From the NCBI RefSeq assembly GCF_937881195.1, contig NZ_CALGFC010000018.1:1-23841 (forward strand): 23,841 nt of DNA, written 5' to 3'. Each line of letters opens with the position of its first letter. Within the stretch, counting starts at the first letter, position 1. This stretch comes from an uncultured Methanobrevibacter sp. (lineage in GTDB: Archaea; Methanobacteriota; Methanobacteria; Methanobacteriales; Methanobacteriaceae). Shown here piece by piece: positions 16,696-23,841 of this stretch. The notes beneath the pieces were generated by a model. It saw only the letters and a program-made list of their open reading frames with translations, searched no databases and was not told where the DNA came from. A program made the translations under genes and the position numbers.

Positions 16696-18366
16696 ATGAG
16701 GGATAATCTGAAAAACACTAAAAATAAAGATATAAAAAAAGATAAAATTTCAAACAGTATTAAAACACCTATTATTGTAGGATTTGATCCAGGATTGACA
16801 GTAGGAATAGCTATACTAGATCTTAATGGGAATCTACTTTTTTTAAGTAGTTATAAAGAAATATCAAAGTCTGAAATCATAAAAACAATAATGAAATTTG
16901 GAAGAGCTATCCTAATAGCTACTGATGTTGAGAACTCACCAAAGGCCGTTAGAAAACTTGCAACTTCCTTGAATTCAAAAATATTCTCTCCAAAAAATGA
17001 TATTCCAGTTTCATATAAAATTGAGCTTGTAAATAATTTTTTAAGAAATAATGGTAATTTTATTGAAGAAAATATTCCTTTTAATGAAAGTATAAACAAT
17101 CAGAAAATAAGTCATAATTATAAACGAAATAACTATAAAAATCCCACTGATTATAGTTCTAATGTTAATGGGAATAAAAATATTAAAAAAACACCTGTTA
17201 CAAATATTGATGGTTCTGTAGATGCTCATGAAAGAGATGCACTGTCAGCAGCTATATTAGCCTATAAAAATTATGAAAATAAATTAAAACAGCTTGAAAG
17301 AAAATTTTTGGAGGCTAAAATTAGCTTAAAATCAATTGACAAAGAAGATATTATCAATGAAAATTATTATGAGATATTAAACCACTCTAAATCATTTTTA
17401 ATAAATGATAATCCTATAAGTGAATCTATTTCAAAAGCCTTTAAAATATATGGGCTAATTGATGATGAAAAAAATATGGATTCTAAAGATGAAGAAAGTT
17501 ATTTTGATTCTAGGGCTAATAATATAAATAATGATACTAGTGATATTAGTATTAATAATATTAATGGTAATGATTCTAATAATAAGGATATTAATCCTAA
17601 GTGGAATGAGTTAGAAGAAAAATTATATATTCTTAAAAATATTAATAAATCTCAAGAAAAACAAATTAAAAATCAAGACAAGGTTATTGAGAAACTCAAA
17701 AACAAAAATAGTTTACTTATTAATGATTTAAATGAGAAAGATAATAAAATAAATAAAATCGAGAAAGATTTAAAGATACTCAGATTAAAAGAATCTAAAG
17801 CTGTTTTAAAAGATAAAGAAGTAGCTTCAAAGATAAAACTCCTAAAAAACATCCAATTAAAATATTCTGAAGAGAAAAAACTTAGAAAATCTCTTGAAGA
17901 AAAACTAAATAAACGACTAAAGATTGATGATTTTGAAGAGCTATCTATGTTTACACCAATTAAAATGATTGATTCATTTACAAAAAATGGTATAAAAGAA
18001 GCTAATAATTTGTTTAAATTGAAAAGAGGGGATGTTTTGTATTTTTCTTCTTCAAAAGGGGGAGGTTCACAAACAGCAAAATATATTGTAGATATTGGTG
18101 TAAAAGCGATTATAACTAATAAAAATAAAGAAATGATTCCTCTACAAGCAAAAGAAGTCTTTGAAACTAATGAAATTCCAATTATAAGTGAAAATGATTT
18201 AGATATTAAATTTTTTGATGATTATGCAGTTGCGGATACAAATGCTTTAAATAAGGTTATTAATCAATGGAAAGAAAGTTTAAAAGATAAAAGCAATAAA
18301 AAAGCCCAAGAAAATCTTTTAAATGTTATTAATGAATATAGGGTAGAAAGAAAACGAGATCTTTAA
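16696..18366 (+). CDS. COG2433/DUF460 family protein, RuvC/RNase H-like fold
   Basis: Conserved archaeal protein of unknown function with a predicted RuvC/YqgF-type nuclease fold. The N-terminal motif VGFDPGLTVGIAILDLNGN places an acidic residue at Asp31; further acidic positions fitting the fold are Asp77 (ATDVENSP) and Asp176/Asp181 (DAHERDALSAA). A long coiled coil spans about 300-420. The C-terminal DUF460 domain has VLYFSSSKGGGSQTAKYIV and the ending FFDDYAVADTNALN. Total length is 556. Two Asn/Ser-rich stretches (about 116-173 and 256-302) interrupt the conserved parts. The gene stands among adhesin genes but is a widespread archaeal core gene, so no adhesin link is implied. It ends at T-tracts and is convergent with the fourth ALP. 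Nuclease activity has not been shown from sequence. Confidence 0.85.
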   Translation: MRDNLKNTKNKDIKKDKISNSIKTPIIVGFDPGLTVGIAILDLNGNLLFLSSYKEISKSEIIKTIMKFGRAILIATDVENSPKAVRKLATSLNSKIFSPKNDIPVSYKIELVNNFLRNNGNFIEENIPFNESINNQKISHNYKRNNYKNPTDYSSNVNGNKNIKKTPVTNIDGSVDAHERDALSAAILAYKNYENKLKQLERKFLEAKISLKSIDKEDIINENYYEILNHSKSFLINDNPISESISKAFKIYGLIDDEKNMDSKDEESYFDSRANNINNDTSDISINNINGNDSNNKDINPKWNELEEKLYILKNINKSQEKQIKNQDKVIEKLKNKNSLLINDLNEKDNKINKIEKDLKILRLKESKAVLKDKEVASKIKLLKNIQLKYSEEKKLRKSLEEKLNKRLKIDDFEELSMFTPIKMIDSFTKNGIKEANNLFKLKRGDVLYFSSSKGGGSQTAKYIVDIGVKAIITNKNKEMIPLQAKEVFETNEIPIISENDLDIKFFDDYAVADTNALNKVINQWKESLKDKSNKKAQENLLNVINEYRVERKRDL

Positions 18367-18380
18367 AATTAAATTAATAT

Positions 18381-18410
18381 ATTATTTTTTATTATTTTTT
18401 AATTATTTTA
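18381..18410 (+). terminator. T-tract terminator of COG2433 gene
   Basis: Two T6 tracts (18385-18390 and 18395-18400) and a further T4 start about 18 nt after the stop, in the form expected for archaeal termination. Confidence 0.55.
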
Positions 18411-18438
18411 GCTGGGATATAATTAATAAAAAATAGAA

Positions 18439-18458
18439 GAGGATAAATTAATATCCTC
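18439..18458. terminator. Bidirectional hairpin between convergent genes
   Basis: GAGGATA (18439-18445) pairs with TATCCTC (18452-18458) around a 6-nt loop. It is one of the few GC-containing hairpins between genes here. Both strands continue into T-rich sequence, so it can serve the COG2433 gene on plus and the fourth ALP gene on minus, whose stop is 19 nt away. Confidence 0.65.
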
Positions 18459-18476
18459 AAAAATTGTTTAATTTTA

Positions 18477-20513
18477 TTATTTTTTCCAAAATATTAGTCC
18501 TAAGCTACTTAATAGTATTAAAAATATTACAATTATTGGTAATCCTGTTTTTTTCATTTTTGCAGCAGCTATTGTTTTTTTATAATAATCTTTATTTTCA
18601 TTACTTGAATTTAGATTATTATTATAACCAATATTTTCATTGGGATTATTTGCAGTAATATTGCTTTTAGTAGTATTAATTGGATCTGTTGGATTATTTG
18701 AGTTTGATTTGTCAGTAATATTATTATTAATAATTAAATATTTATAATTTTCATTATCAAGAACAAAAAGGATATTATTTTCTCCAATAGGAATATTTAG
18801 ATTGATTAAATCATTTATTGAATATTCTGAAATAAAAATATTATTGTTATAAACATCGATATTCATATCTGGCAAATTTTCAGAACCAAAAGTGTTAAAA
18901 GTACTATTTAAAACAACTATTGATTTAAAAGTCAAATTTCCTAAAATTGAAAAGTTTTTTGCTTTAATTTCTTCAAAAATAATGGTATAATAATTATTTA
19001 CAATTGTTCCACTTATTTTTGAGTTTGGATTAAAATTAGAACCCCACCAATTGTAATCAATATTAATATTTGGGCTGTTTGTGTTTAAATTATAGTTTGT
19101 TGTATTAGTATTATTGAATATTCTATTGTAATTTATTTGAATGTTTTCTGCTCCAGAATTTATGGATATTCCTTGATAATTATTAAATATGCTTGAAGAG
19201 CTTATATTTGTATTTTTTTCTGTGTATATTGCTAAATCATTTTTTGTGAAATTAGAATTGTTAATAGTTATATTTCCAGTATTATAAATATTGGATCTAT
19301 TGTTATTGGTGAAATTAGAATTTTTTATGTGCATACTGCTATTATATATCATACTAAATTCTGGAAACCATTCATCACTAAATGCATATTCGGTATTATA
19401 AATAGCACTACCATTATTTTCGGCTATATTATTAATAAATGCCGAATTTAATATGGTCATGTTAATACTTCCATTACTAAATATTCCTCCTCCATTAATT
19501 GCTTTATTATTGATAAATGTAGAATTTATAATAATTACATTTTCAGTGAATTTATTATGAATAGCTCCACCATCTTTTTCAGCTGTGTTATTAATGAAAT
19601 TAGAGTTAATAATAGCCATATATCCATTATTATAGATAGCTCCACCACCACCCATATTACTGTCACCATTTTCTGCTTTATTGTTTGTGAAATTTGAATT
19701 TTCTATTGTTATATTACTGCCACTATTAAAAATTGCTCCTCCTCCTTCATAACTATCAATGTTATCAATAAATGTGGAGTTAGATATAGTCATATTTCTA
19801 CACAAATTATTTTTAATAGCGCCACCACCAGCAGTAAGTCCACTATTGTTTATAAATTTAGAATTAATAATGGTTATATCTCCTGCACAGTCAACATTAA
19901 TAGCACCACCCCCACCATATGAGGCAGAATTATTATTAAAGTTAGAGTTAAATAAATTAACATTATTGCTATATTTGGAATATACGGCACCGCCATATGT
20001 TGCAGAATTGTTGGTAAATATGGAATTGTTTATATTTAAGTTTCCATTGAAGCTAGCAATAGCTCCACCACCGGTTGCACTATTATTTTCAAATATGCAG
20101 TTATCTATTTCTAATGTTCCATAGTTGAAAATACACCCTCCATGGTTATTAGTAATATCTCCTCCAGAATTGGCATTACCATTTATTAATGTAACATTTA
20201 TTAATTTTAATGTATTGCCTTCTTTTACAAAGAAAATTTTCCCTAATTTTTGAGCATCTATTATTGTATTTTTAGAATCTTTGCCTTGTATTGTTAAGTT
20301 TTTATCAATTATTATATTAATTACATTATTGGTGTATATTCCATTATCTAAATTTATGGTAGATCCGTTATTAGCATCTATTATTGTTTGTTTTAAATCA
20401 GTTGAATTGTCAATTATTTCCGTTGCACTTACTGTAGATATGGTTATAAAGCTTAATATTAGTAATATGCCTATTTTTAATAGTTTAATATGCAAATTAT
20501 CATTTTTAAGCAT
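18477..20513 (-). CDS. Adhesin-like protein with C-terminal membrane anchor
   Basis: Surface protein of 678 residues. The signal peptide has a hydrophobic core of about 10-27 and is likely cut after STVSA. About ten Pmp-like coils (GGAIY/GGGAI with NNSA-type turns) form a parallel beta-helix at about 100-400. NosD-like coils follow, including the NYNWWGSN motif common in methanogen ALPs, then a beta domain. A Ser/Asn/Pro/Thr stalk ends in KMKKTGLP, a membrane helix (PIIVIFLILLSSLGLIF) and WKK. This layout of motif, helix and Lys tail resembles sorting signals and is absent from the three plus-strand ALPs. The ATG at 20513 has a complete GGAGGTGA site (20518-20525) 4 nt upstream, the strongest in the window, which suggests high expression. 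Confidence 0.9.
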   Translation of the reverse strand: MLKNDNLHIKLLKIGILLILSFITISTVSATEIIDNSTDLKQTIIDANNGSTINLDNGIYTNNVINIIIDKNLTIQGKDSKNTIIDAQKLGKIFFVKEGNTLKLINVTLINGNANSGGDITNNHGGCIFNYGTLEIDNCIFENNSATGGGAIASFNGNLNINNSIFTNNSATYGGAVYSKYSNNVNLFNSNFNNNSASYGGGGAINVDCAGDITIINSKFINNSGLTAGGGAIKNNLCRNMTISNSTFIDNIDSYEGGGAIFNSGSNITIENSNFTNNKAENGDSNMGGGGAIYNNGYMAIINSNFINNTAEKDGGAIHNKFTENVIIINSTFINNKAINGGGIFSNGSINMTILNSAFINNIAENNGSAIYNTEYAFSDEWFPEFSMIYNSSMHIKNSNFTNNNRSNIYNTGNITINNSNFTKNDLAIYTEKNTNISSSSIFNNYQGISINSGAENIQINYNRIFNNTNTTNYNLNTNSPNINIDYNWWGSNFNPNSKISGTIVNNYYTIIFEEIKAKNFSILGNLTFKSIVVLNSTFNTFGSENLPDMNIDVYNNNIFISEYSINDLINLNIPIGENNILFVLDNENYKYLIINNNITDKSNSNNPTDPINTTKSNITANNPNENIGYNNNLNSSNENKDYYKKTIAAAKMKKTGLPIIVIFLILLSSLGLIFWKK

Positions 20514-20551
20514 ATATTCACCTCCATTTTATTTATTATTTATTTTCTAAA

Positions 20552-20572
20552 GTCATTTTGTAATATAATGAC
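20552..20572. promoter_or_regulatory. Dyad upstream of the fourth ALP gene
   Basis: GTCATT and AATGAC are separated by 9 nt, placed 38-59 nt before the ALP start codon, about where the promoter of a gene with a short leader would be. It could be an operator; no regulator is known. Confidence 0.3.
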
Positions 20573-21230
20573 ATATGAAAGTTTATTAATTATCTTATTT
20601 AAAAGTAATAGATTCTTAGTTTTAATTATTACTAATAATAATTACATAGTGTTAATTAGTATTATTTTTGTATAAATTATTTCTAATTAATAAATTACAC
20701 AAATAGAAAATTTCATTACATCAATTAAATTTTAACATAATATCTAAAAATACAATAATAGATGCTCAAAAATTAGGGAATTTTTTTTAACAGTTGGATA
20801 ATATTTAATTATCTAATATGAATAAAAATAGTATTTTATAAAATAATAATCAATCAGATTACATAAGACTAAATTTAAATTTTTTAGTAAATTTTTTAAT
20901 TTAAATTATTATATTATAATTATTTTAATATTTCGATTTTATTATTATTTTTCATTATTTTATAATATTTAAAAAATATTTTTTCATATAACTTAATAAT
21001 ATTATTTAGAAATCCATTAAAAACGATAAAATTTTTTATATAATTATTTAAATATTGATAATGTATAATATAATAAAAAATTTATCAATATAAACTAAAT
21101 TTATTTATATTTAAAAAATTAATTTATTATAAATATTATATATAATATATATAAAAATAACTTTATATTATATTAAAAGCTTATTAAAAATATTAAAATT
21201 TATTAATTAATGATTTATTCATCTTTATTT

Positions 21231-21315
21231 AATCATATTATTATTTATTATCATAATCATGTTATTATTCGTATAATCATATTATTATTATTATTATTAT
21301 TATTATTCGTATAAT
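21231..21315. repeat. Repeat cluster with (ATT)n microsatellite upstream of wecB
   Basis: ATTATTCGTATAAT occurs at 21264-21277 and 21302-21315, on either side of an (ATT)n tract of about nine units. A related AATCATATTATTATT occurs at 21231 and 21276. The array ends about 75 nt before the wecB ATG and may alter promoter spacing if copy number varies. Confidence 0.6.
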
Positions 21316-21389
21316 GATATTATATTATTTAATTATTTCAATATGTAATTATATAATATATTATTAAATCTAAAATTAGGAGATAATTG

Positions 21390-22721
21390 ATGAAAATAGC
21401 TATTGTACTTGGAACAAGGCCAGAAATTATAAAGATGGTCTCTGTAATTGATGAAATCCTTGCAAGAGGTCATGAATTAATTTTAATTCATACTGGTCAG
21501 CACTATGATCATGAAATGTCTGATCAATTTTTTGAAGAGTTAGAACTACCTACTCCTAAATATAACATTGGTGTGGGGTCTTCTTCTCATGGTAAACAAA
21601 CTGGTAGGATGATGGAAGGAATAGAAGAAATACTTCTTGAAGAAACCCCAAATATACTTTTAGTTCAAGGTGATACCAATGCTGTTTTGGCAGGAGCTTT
21701 AGTTGCTTCTAAATTACATATTCCTGTAGGGCATGTTGAAGCGGGATTGAGATCTTATGATATCACAATGCCAGAAGAAATTAACAGAAAAGCTGCTGAT
21801 GTTTGCTCAAAATATTATTTTGTTCCAACTGAAAAATCGGCTATCAACTTGTCAGTTGAGGGCATATCAAGAAAAAATATTTTTATCACTGGGAATACTG
21901 TTGTAGATGCTTGTTTTAGAAATTTGGAAATAGCTAAAAAACATGTATCTGAATCTGAAAGTTTTAAACAGATATCTAACCTTTTAAACTTGGATAATAT
22001 TCTTACTCTAACTATGCATAGAGCTGAAAATGTTGATAATAAAAAACGTTTAAAAGGTATAATTAATGCATTGTCTGAACTTAAAGATTTTAATATTATT
22101 TTTCCCATTCACCCAAGAACAAAAAAAACAATGGAAGAATTTGGATTATATGATGATTTAGCTAAACTTGATAATATTCATCTTATCAAACCTTTAGGGT
22201 ATTTAGATTTCTTACTTTTAATGTCAAAATCTTCATTGATTCTTACAGATTCTGGTGGCCTTCAGGAAGAAGCTATCACATTGAATATTCCTGCACTTAC
22301 ACTTAGATATAATACTGAGCGTCCTGAAACTGTTACTATGGGGGGAAATATTCTCGTTGGTTCTGATAAAAATCTTATAATAGATAATGCTAATAAAATT
22401 TTAAATAATGAGTCTTTTTATAATAAAATGAGTTCAGCTAAAAATCCTTATGGGGACGGCTCTGCTGGAAAACAGATAGTTGATATAATTGAAGATAGCT
22501 ATGAAAAGGGGGAATGTGTTTTAGAGTCTCCTGATGATATTATGGATGTCTTCACAACTTTAATGGATTTCATTAATGAAGATATTAATGTTTCTAATTT
22601 TGAAAAACAGAATAATACTTTGATTAGAACAGTTTTCAGTAGTTTTGATAATTCAATGAAATTTCCAAGTGATGATTTGAATTTAAATGGAATGTATATA
22701 GTGTATGATAAGTTTATTTAA
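21390..22721 (+). CDS. wecB: UDP-N-acetylglucosamine 2-epimerase (non-hydrolysing)
   Basis: Interconverts UDP-GlcNAc and UDP-ManNAc, feeding surface glycan synthesis in the cytoplasm. The GT-B-like protein has GTRPEIIK (8-15), TGQHYD, VQGDTNA with Asp95, HVEAGLRS with Glu117, MPEEINR with Glu129/130, TMHRAEN with His210, HPR, and SDSGGLQEEA-type UDP-binding residues (TDSGGLQEEA). These match the catalytic Asp95, Glu117, Glu131 and His213 of the E. coli enzyme. The ATG at 21390 follows AGGAGAT by 5 nt; a TTG one codon earlier is not needed. Length is 443, about 70 more than usual: the core ends near 374 and an acidic, Asn-containing tail of unknown role follows. No wecC neighbour is present, so the pathway partner lies elsewhere. 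Confidence 0.95.
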   Translation: MKIAIVLGTRPEIIKMVSVIDEILARGHELILIHTGQHYDHEMSDQFFEELELPTPKYNIGVGSSSHGKQTGRMMEGIEEILLEETPNILLVQGDTNAVLAGALVASKLHIPVGHVEAGLRSYDITMPEEINRKAADVCSKYYFVPTEKSAINLSVEGISRKNIFITGNTVVDACFRNLEIAKKHVSESESFKQISNLLNLDNILTLTMHRAENVDNKKRLKGIINALSELKDFNIIFPIHPRTKKTMEEFGLYDDLAKLDNIHLIKPLGYLDFLLLMSKSSLILTDSGGLQEEAITLNIPALTLRYNTERPETVTMGGNILVGSDKNLIIDNANKILNNESFYNKMSSAKNPYGDGSAGKQIVDIIEDSYEKGECVLESPDDIMDVFTTLMDFINEDINVSNFEKQNNTLIRTVFSSFDNSMKFPSDDLNLNGMYIVYDKFI

Positions 22722-22860
22722 GTCTTTTAATCTTATTTAATTTTTAAAATATTCTTTTAATTTTATTTAAGACTAAATCATTTTATTATATTTTATTTAC
22801 ATTTTACTAAGTTTTATTTTGTTAAATGTTACTATTAATATTATTTGCTATCATGTTGGC

Positions 22861-22935
22861 TTAATTATTATTTATTTAATCGTTATTTATTTAATTATTA
22901 TTTATTTAATCGTTATTTATTTAAATATTATCTAT
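22861..22935. repeat. 15-bp/30-bp tandem repeat array downstream of wecB
   Basis: A 30-bp unit is perfectly duplicated (22861-22890 and 22891-22920). Each unit is itself two 15-bp halves, TTAATTATTATTTAT and TTAATCGTTATTTAT, and a fifth diverged half follows to 22935. The nested structure records at least two rounds of duplication. There are no spacers, so it is not CRISPR. Confidence 0.8.
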
Positions 22936-23142
22936 TTAAATTTTCAATTTATCTGAATAATCAATTTATCTAAATAATTTTTTAATCTTTTATATCTATA
23001 TAATTAAATTTAATATTTAGATATTTTGAATAATTCAAAATATAATGTTTAAAAAATTCTAATAATTGCATATTTCAAATTTTGAGTTTTTGCTTTTAAA
23101 TTTTTTAATATTTATAATTTTTGATATATTTGAGGAATTATC

Positions 23143-23193
23143 ATGGAGAATAATAATTTCAACTATCTGGATAATGAAAATATTGGTGAATAG
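23143..23193 (+). CDS. Possible 16-residue peptide ORF ahead of mfnD-like gene
   Basis: ATG at 23143 has GAGGA 7 nt upstream, a better ribosome site than the following gene has. The frame reads MENNNFNYLDNENIGE, then TAG (23191-23193). Beyond the TAG the same frame stays open for 15 more codons to a TGA at 23239-23241. It could be a leader peptide, the remnant of a decayed gene, or chance. Confidence 0.2.
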   Translation: MENNNFNYLDNENIGE

Positions 23194-23260
23194 GTTATTA
23201 ATATTAATAATGATGATCTAGTCAAATTAAGCATAATATGATAATATTTTGGGTATAAAT

Positions 23261-23841
23261 ATGAATATCAATAATCATAAAAATTTAAATTCTATTTTAG
23301 TTTTTGAATATTACACTGCTTCAGGAAAAAATGAACCTGCAATTATTTCAGAAGCAACAGCTTTAATTGATTCTCTTTTAAATGACTTAAATTTAATTTC
23401 AAATAAAGATATTATAGTTAATTTTCTCGTTTCAGAAGAATTTAAAGAAATTGGGGAGAGTTATGTTAATATCAATGAAAATAAGATTGTTATTAATGAT
23501 TCCTTAGAAGATTGGTTAAATAAAAATTTAAGTAAATTTGATAGCTGTATTTTTATTTCTGCTGAAGAAAATATGAATCTTTATAATTTAACAAAATTAA
23601 TTGAAGATAAAGGGGTAAAATTATATGGTTCTAATTCTAAATCTACCCTTATTTGTTCTAATAAATATTTAACTTTTAAAAATCTTAAAAATAGGGTAAA
23701 ACAACCTTTAACATTTAAATTTACTATATCTGATGAAAGTCCGTGGGAAGAATCAATTAAAAATATATTTAAATCTTTGAAATCTGATAATACTAATACT
23801 AATACTAATACTAATACTAATACTAATACTAATACTAATAC
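23261..23841 (+). CDS. mfnD: ATP-grasp protein, probable tyramine-glutamate ligase (partial)
   Basis: The 5' part of a gene that runs off the window (193 complete codons). The N-terminus ILVFEYYTASG followed by ISEATALIDSLLNDL matches the pattern of MfnD, which joins L-glutamate to tyramine in methanofuran synthesis. YGSNSKSTLICSNKYLTFKNLK (about 122-143, central part quoted in pieces: GSNSKST, NKYLTFKNL) fits the start of an ATP-grasp domain, where a Lys of the second piece would contact ATP. ATP-binding and metal residues lie beyond the edge, so function rests on the N-terminal half. From residue 177 the reading is alternating Asn-Thr encoded by an AATACT repeat. No strong ribosome site precedes the ATG. 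Another ATP-grasp ligase is the alternative. Confidence 0.55.
   Translation, partial: MNINNHKNLNSILVFEYYTASGKNEPAIISEATALIDSLLNDLNLISNKDIIVNFLVSEEFKEIGESYVNINENKIVINDSLEDWLNKNLSKFDSCIFISAEENMNLYNLTKLIEDKGVKLYGSNSKSTLICSNKYLTFKNLKNRVKQPLTFKFTISDESPWEESIKNIFKSLKSDNTNTNTNTNTNTNTNTN
23789..23841 (+). repeat. In-frame AATACT hexanucleotide repeat at the window edge
   Basis: Eight full AATACT units plus five bases run perfectly to the last base, encoding alternating Asn-Thr within the mfnD-like gene. Changes in unit number keep the frame, so the result would be length variation rather than on/off switching. Confidence 0.95.

Larger units (their letters stand above)
20514..21389. other. 876-bp divergent AT-rich region between fourth ALP and wecB
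   Basis: No gene or recognisable RNA. It holds a dyad GTCATT-N9-AATGAC (20552-20572) upstream of the ALP gene; a T8 run (about 20781-20788) followed by a hairpin with 9-bp arms including one G-U pair (20794-20802 with 20808-20816); and the repeat-rich stretch 21231-21315. Its GC content is visibly even lower than that of the genes. Confidence 0.5.
22722..23260. other. AT-rich intergenic region with tandem repeats and a tiny ORF
   Basis: Apart from the repeats listed separately and the 16-codon reading frame at 23143, no gene is supported. A 17-bp direct repeat with one mismatch (22724-22740 and 22754-22770) follows wecB. A 17-bp tandem repeat with one mismatch is at 22945-22961 and 22962-22978. 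Confidence 0.55.

Noticed and set aside
19759..20124. Plus-strand open frame opposite the fourth ALP
   Set aside because: Antisense shadow of the repeat region with a low-complexity product rich in Leu and Pro.
23143..23241. Pyrrolysine-containing protein
   Set aside because: An in-frame TAG exists, but the frame is tiny, no PylRS/PylT is visible and this lineage is not known to use pyrrolysine.
1..23841. Insertion sequence, prophage or defence system
   Set aside because: No transposase, integrase, phage structural or defence-type gene is recognisable; the accessory content is surface proteins only.

Overview
The window is very AT-rich archaeal DNA, most likely from a member of the Methanobacteriales close to Methanobrevibacter. 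The evidence is a set of long Asn/Ser/Gly-rich secreted parallel beta-helix 'adhesin-like proteins' (ALPs), one with a transglutaminase-like domain; an archaeal FAD synthase (RibL); a SecD/SecF pair; a COG2433/DUF460 RuvC-fold protein; and a truncated ATP-grasp enzyme resembling MfnD of methanofuran synthesis. Ribosome binding sites are mostly GGTG or GGAGG, and stop sites are followed by T-tracts typical of archaeal terminators. No rRNA, tRNA, CRISPR array, transposase or integrase was seen.

Layout. Positions 1-6850 are a minus-strand housekeeping block, read right to left: a membrane-anchored hypothetical protein, hisA, ribL, argC, a flavodoxin, then secF and secD, which overlap by 4 nt. 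truA follows on the plus strand (7184-8203). The accessory core (8791-16313) holds three plus-strand ALP genes. The first carries the transglutaminase-like domain and is followed after 18 nt by the second, suggesting co-transcription. The third is separated by T-tracts. Next come the COG2433 gene (plus strand) and a fourth ALP on the minus strand (18477-20513) that meets it tail to tail over a bidirectional terminator. A 0.9 kb AT-rich gap then leads to wecB (UDP-GlcNAc 2-epimerase). The window ends inside a probable mfnD, within an in-frame AATACT hexanucleotide repeat.

How the genes fit together. The window mixes core metabolism (Arg, His, FAD, methanofuran, pseudouridine) with cell-surface functions. 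SecD/SecF assist export. The ALPs are export substrates that probably sit on the pseudomurein wall. WecB makes UDP-ManNAc for surface glycans.

Most notable signals: a pair of near-identical ~25-bp direct repeats bracketing the three-ALP block; in-frame duplications inside two ALPs; a Glu in place of the usual Asp in the transglutaminase-like triad; a C-terminal TG-x-P / membrane helix / Lys tail on the fourth ALP only; a 16-bp palindrome upstream of the flavodoxin; Asn-rich low-complexity insertions or tails in several housekeeping enzymes; and many 14-30 bp tandem duplications between genes.
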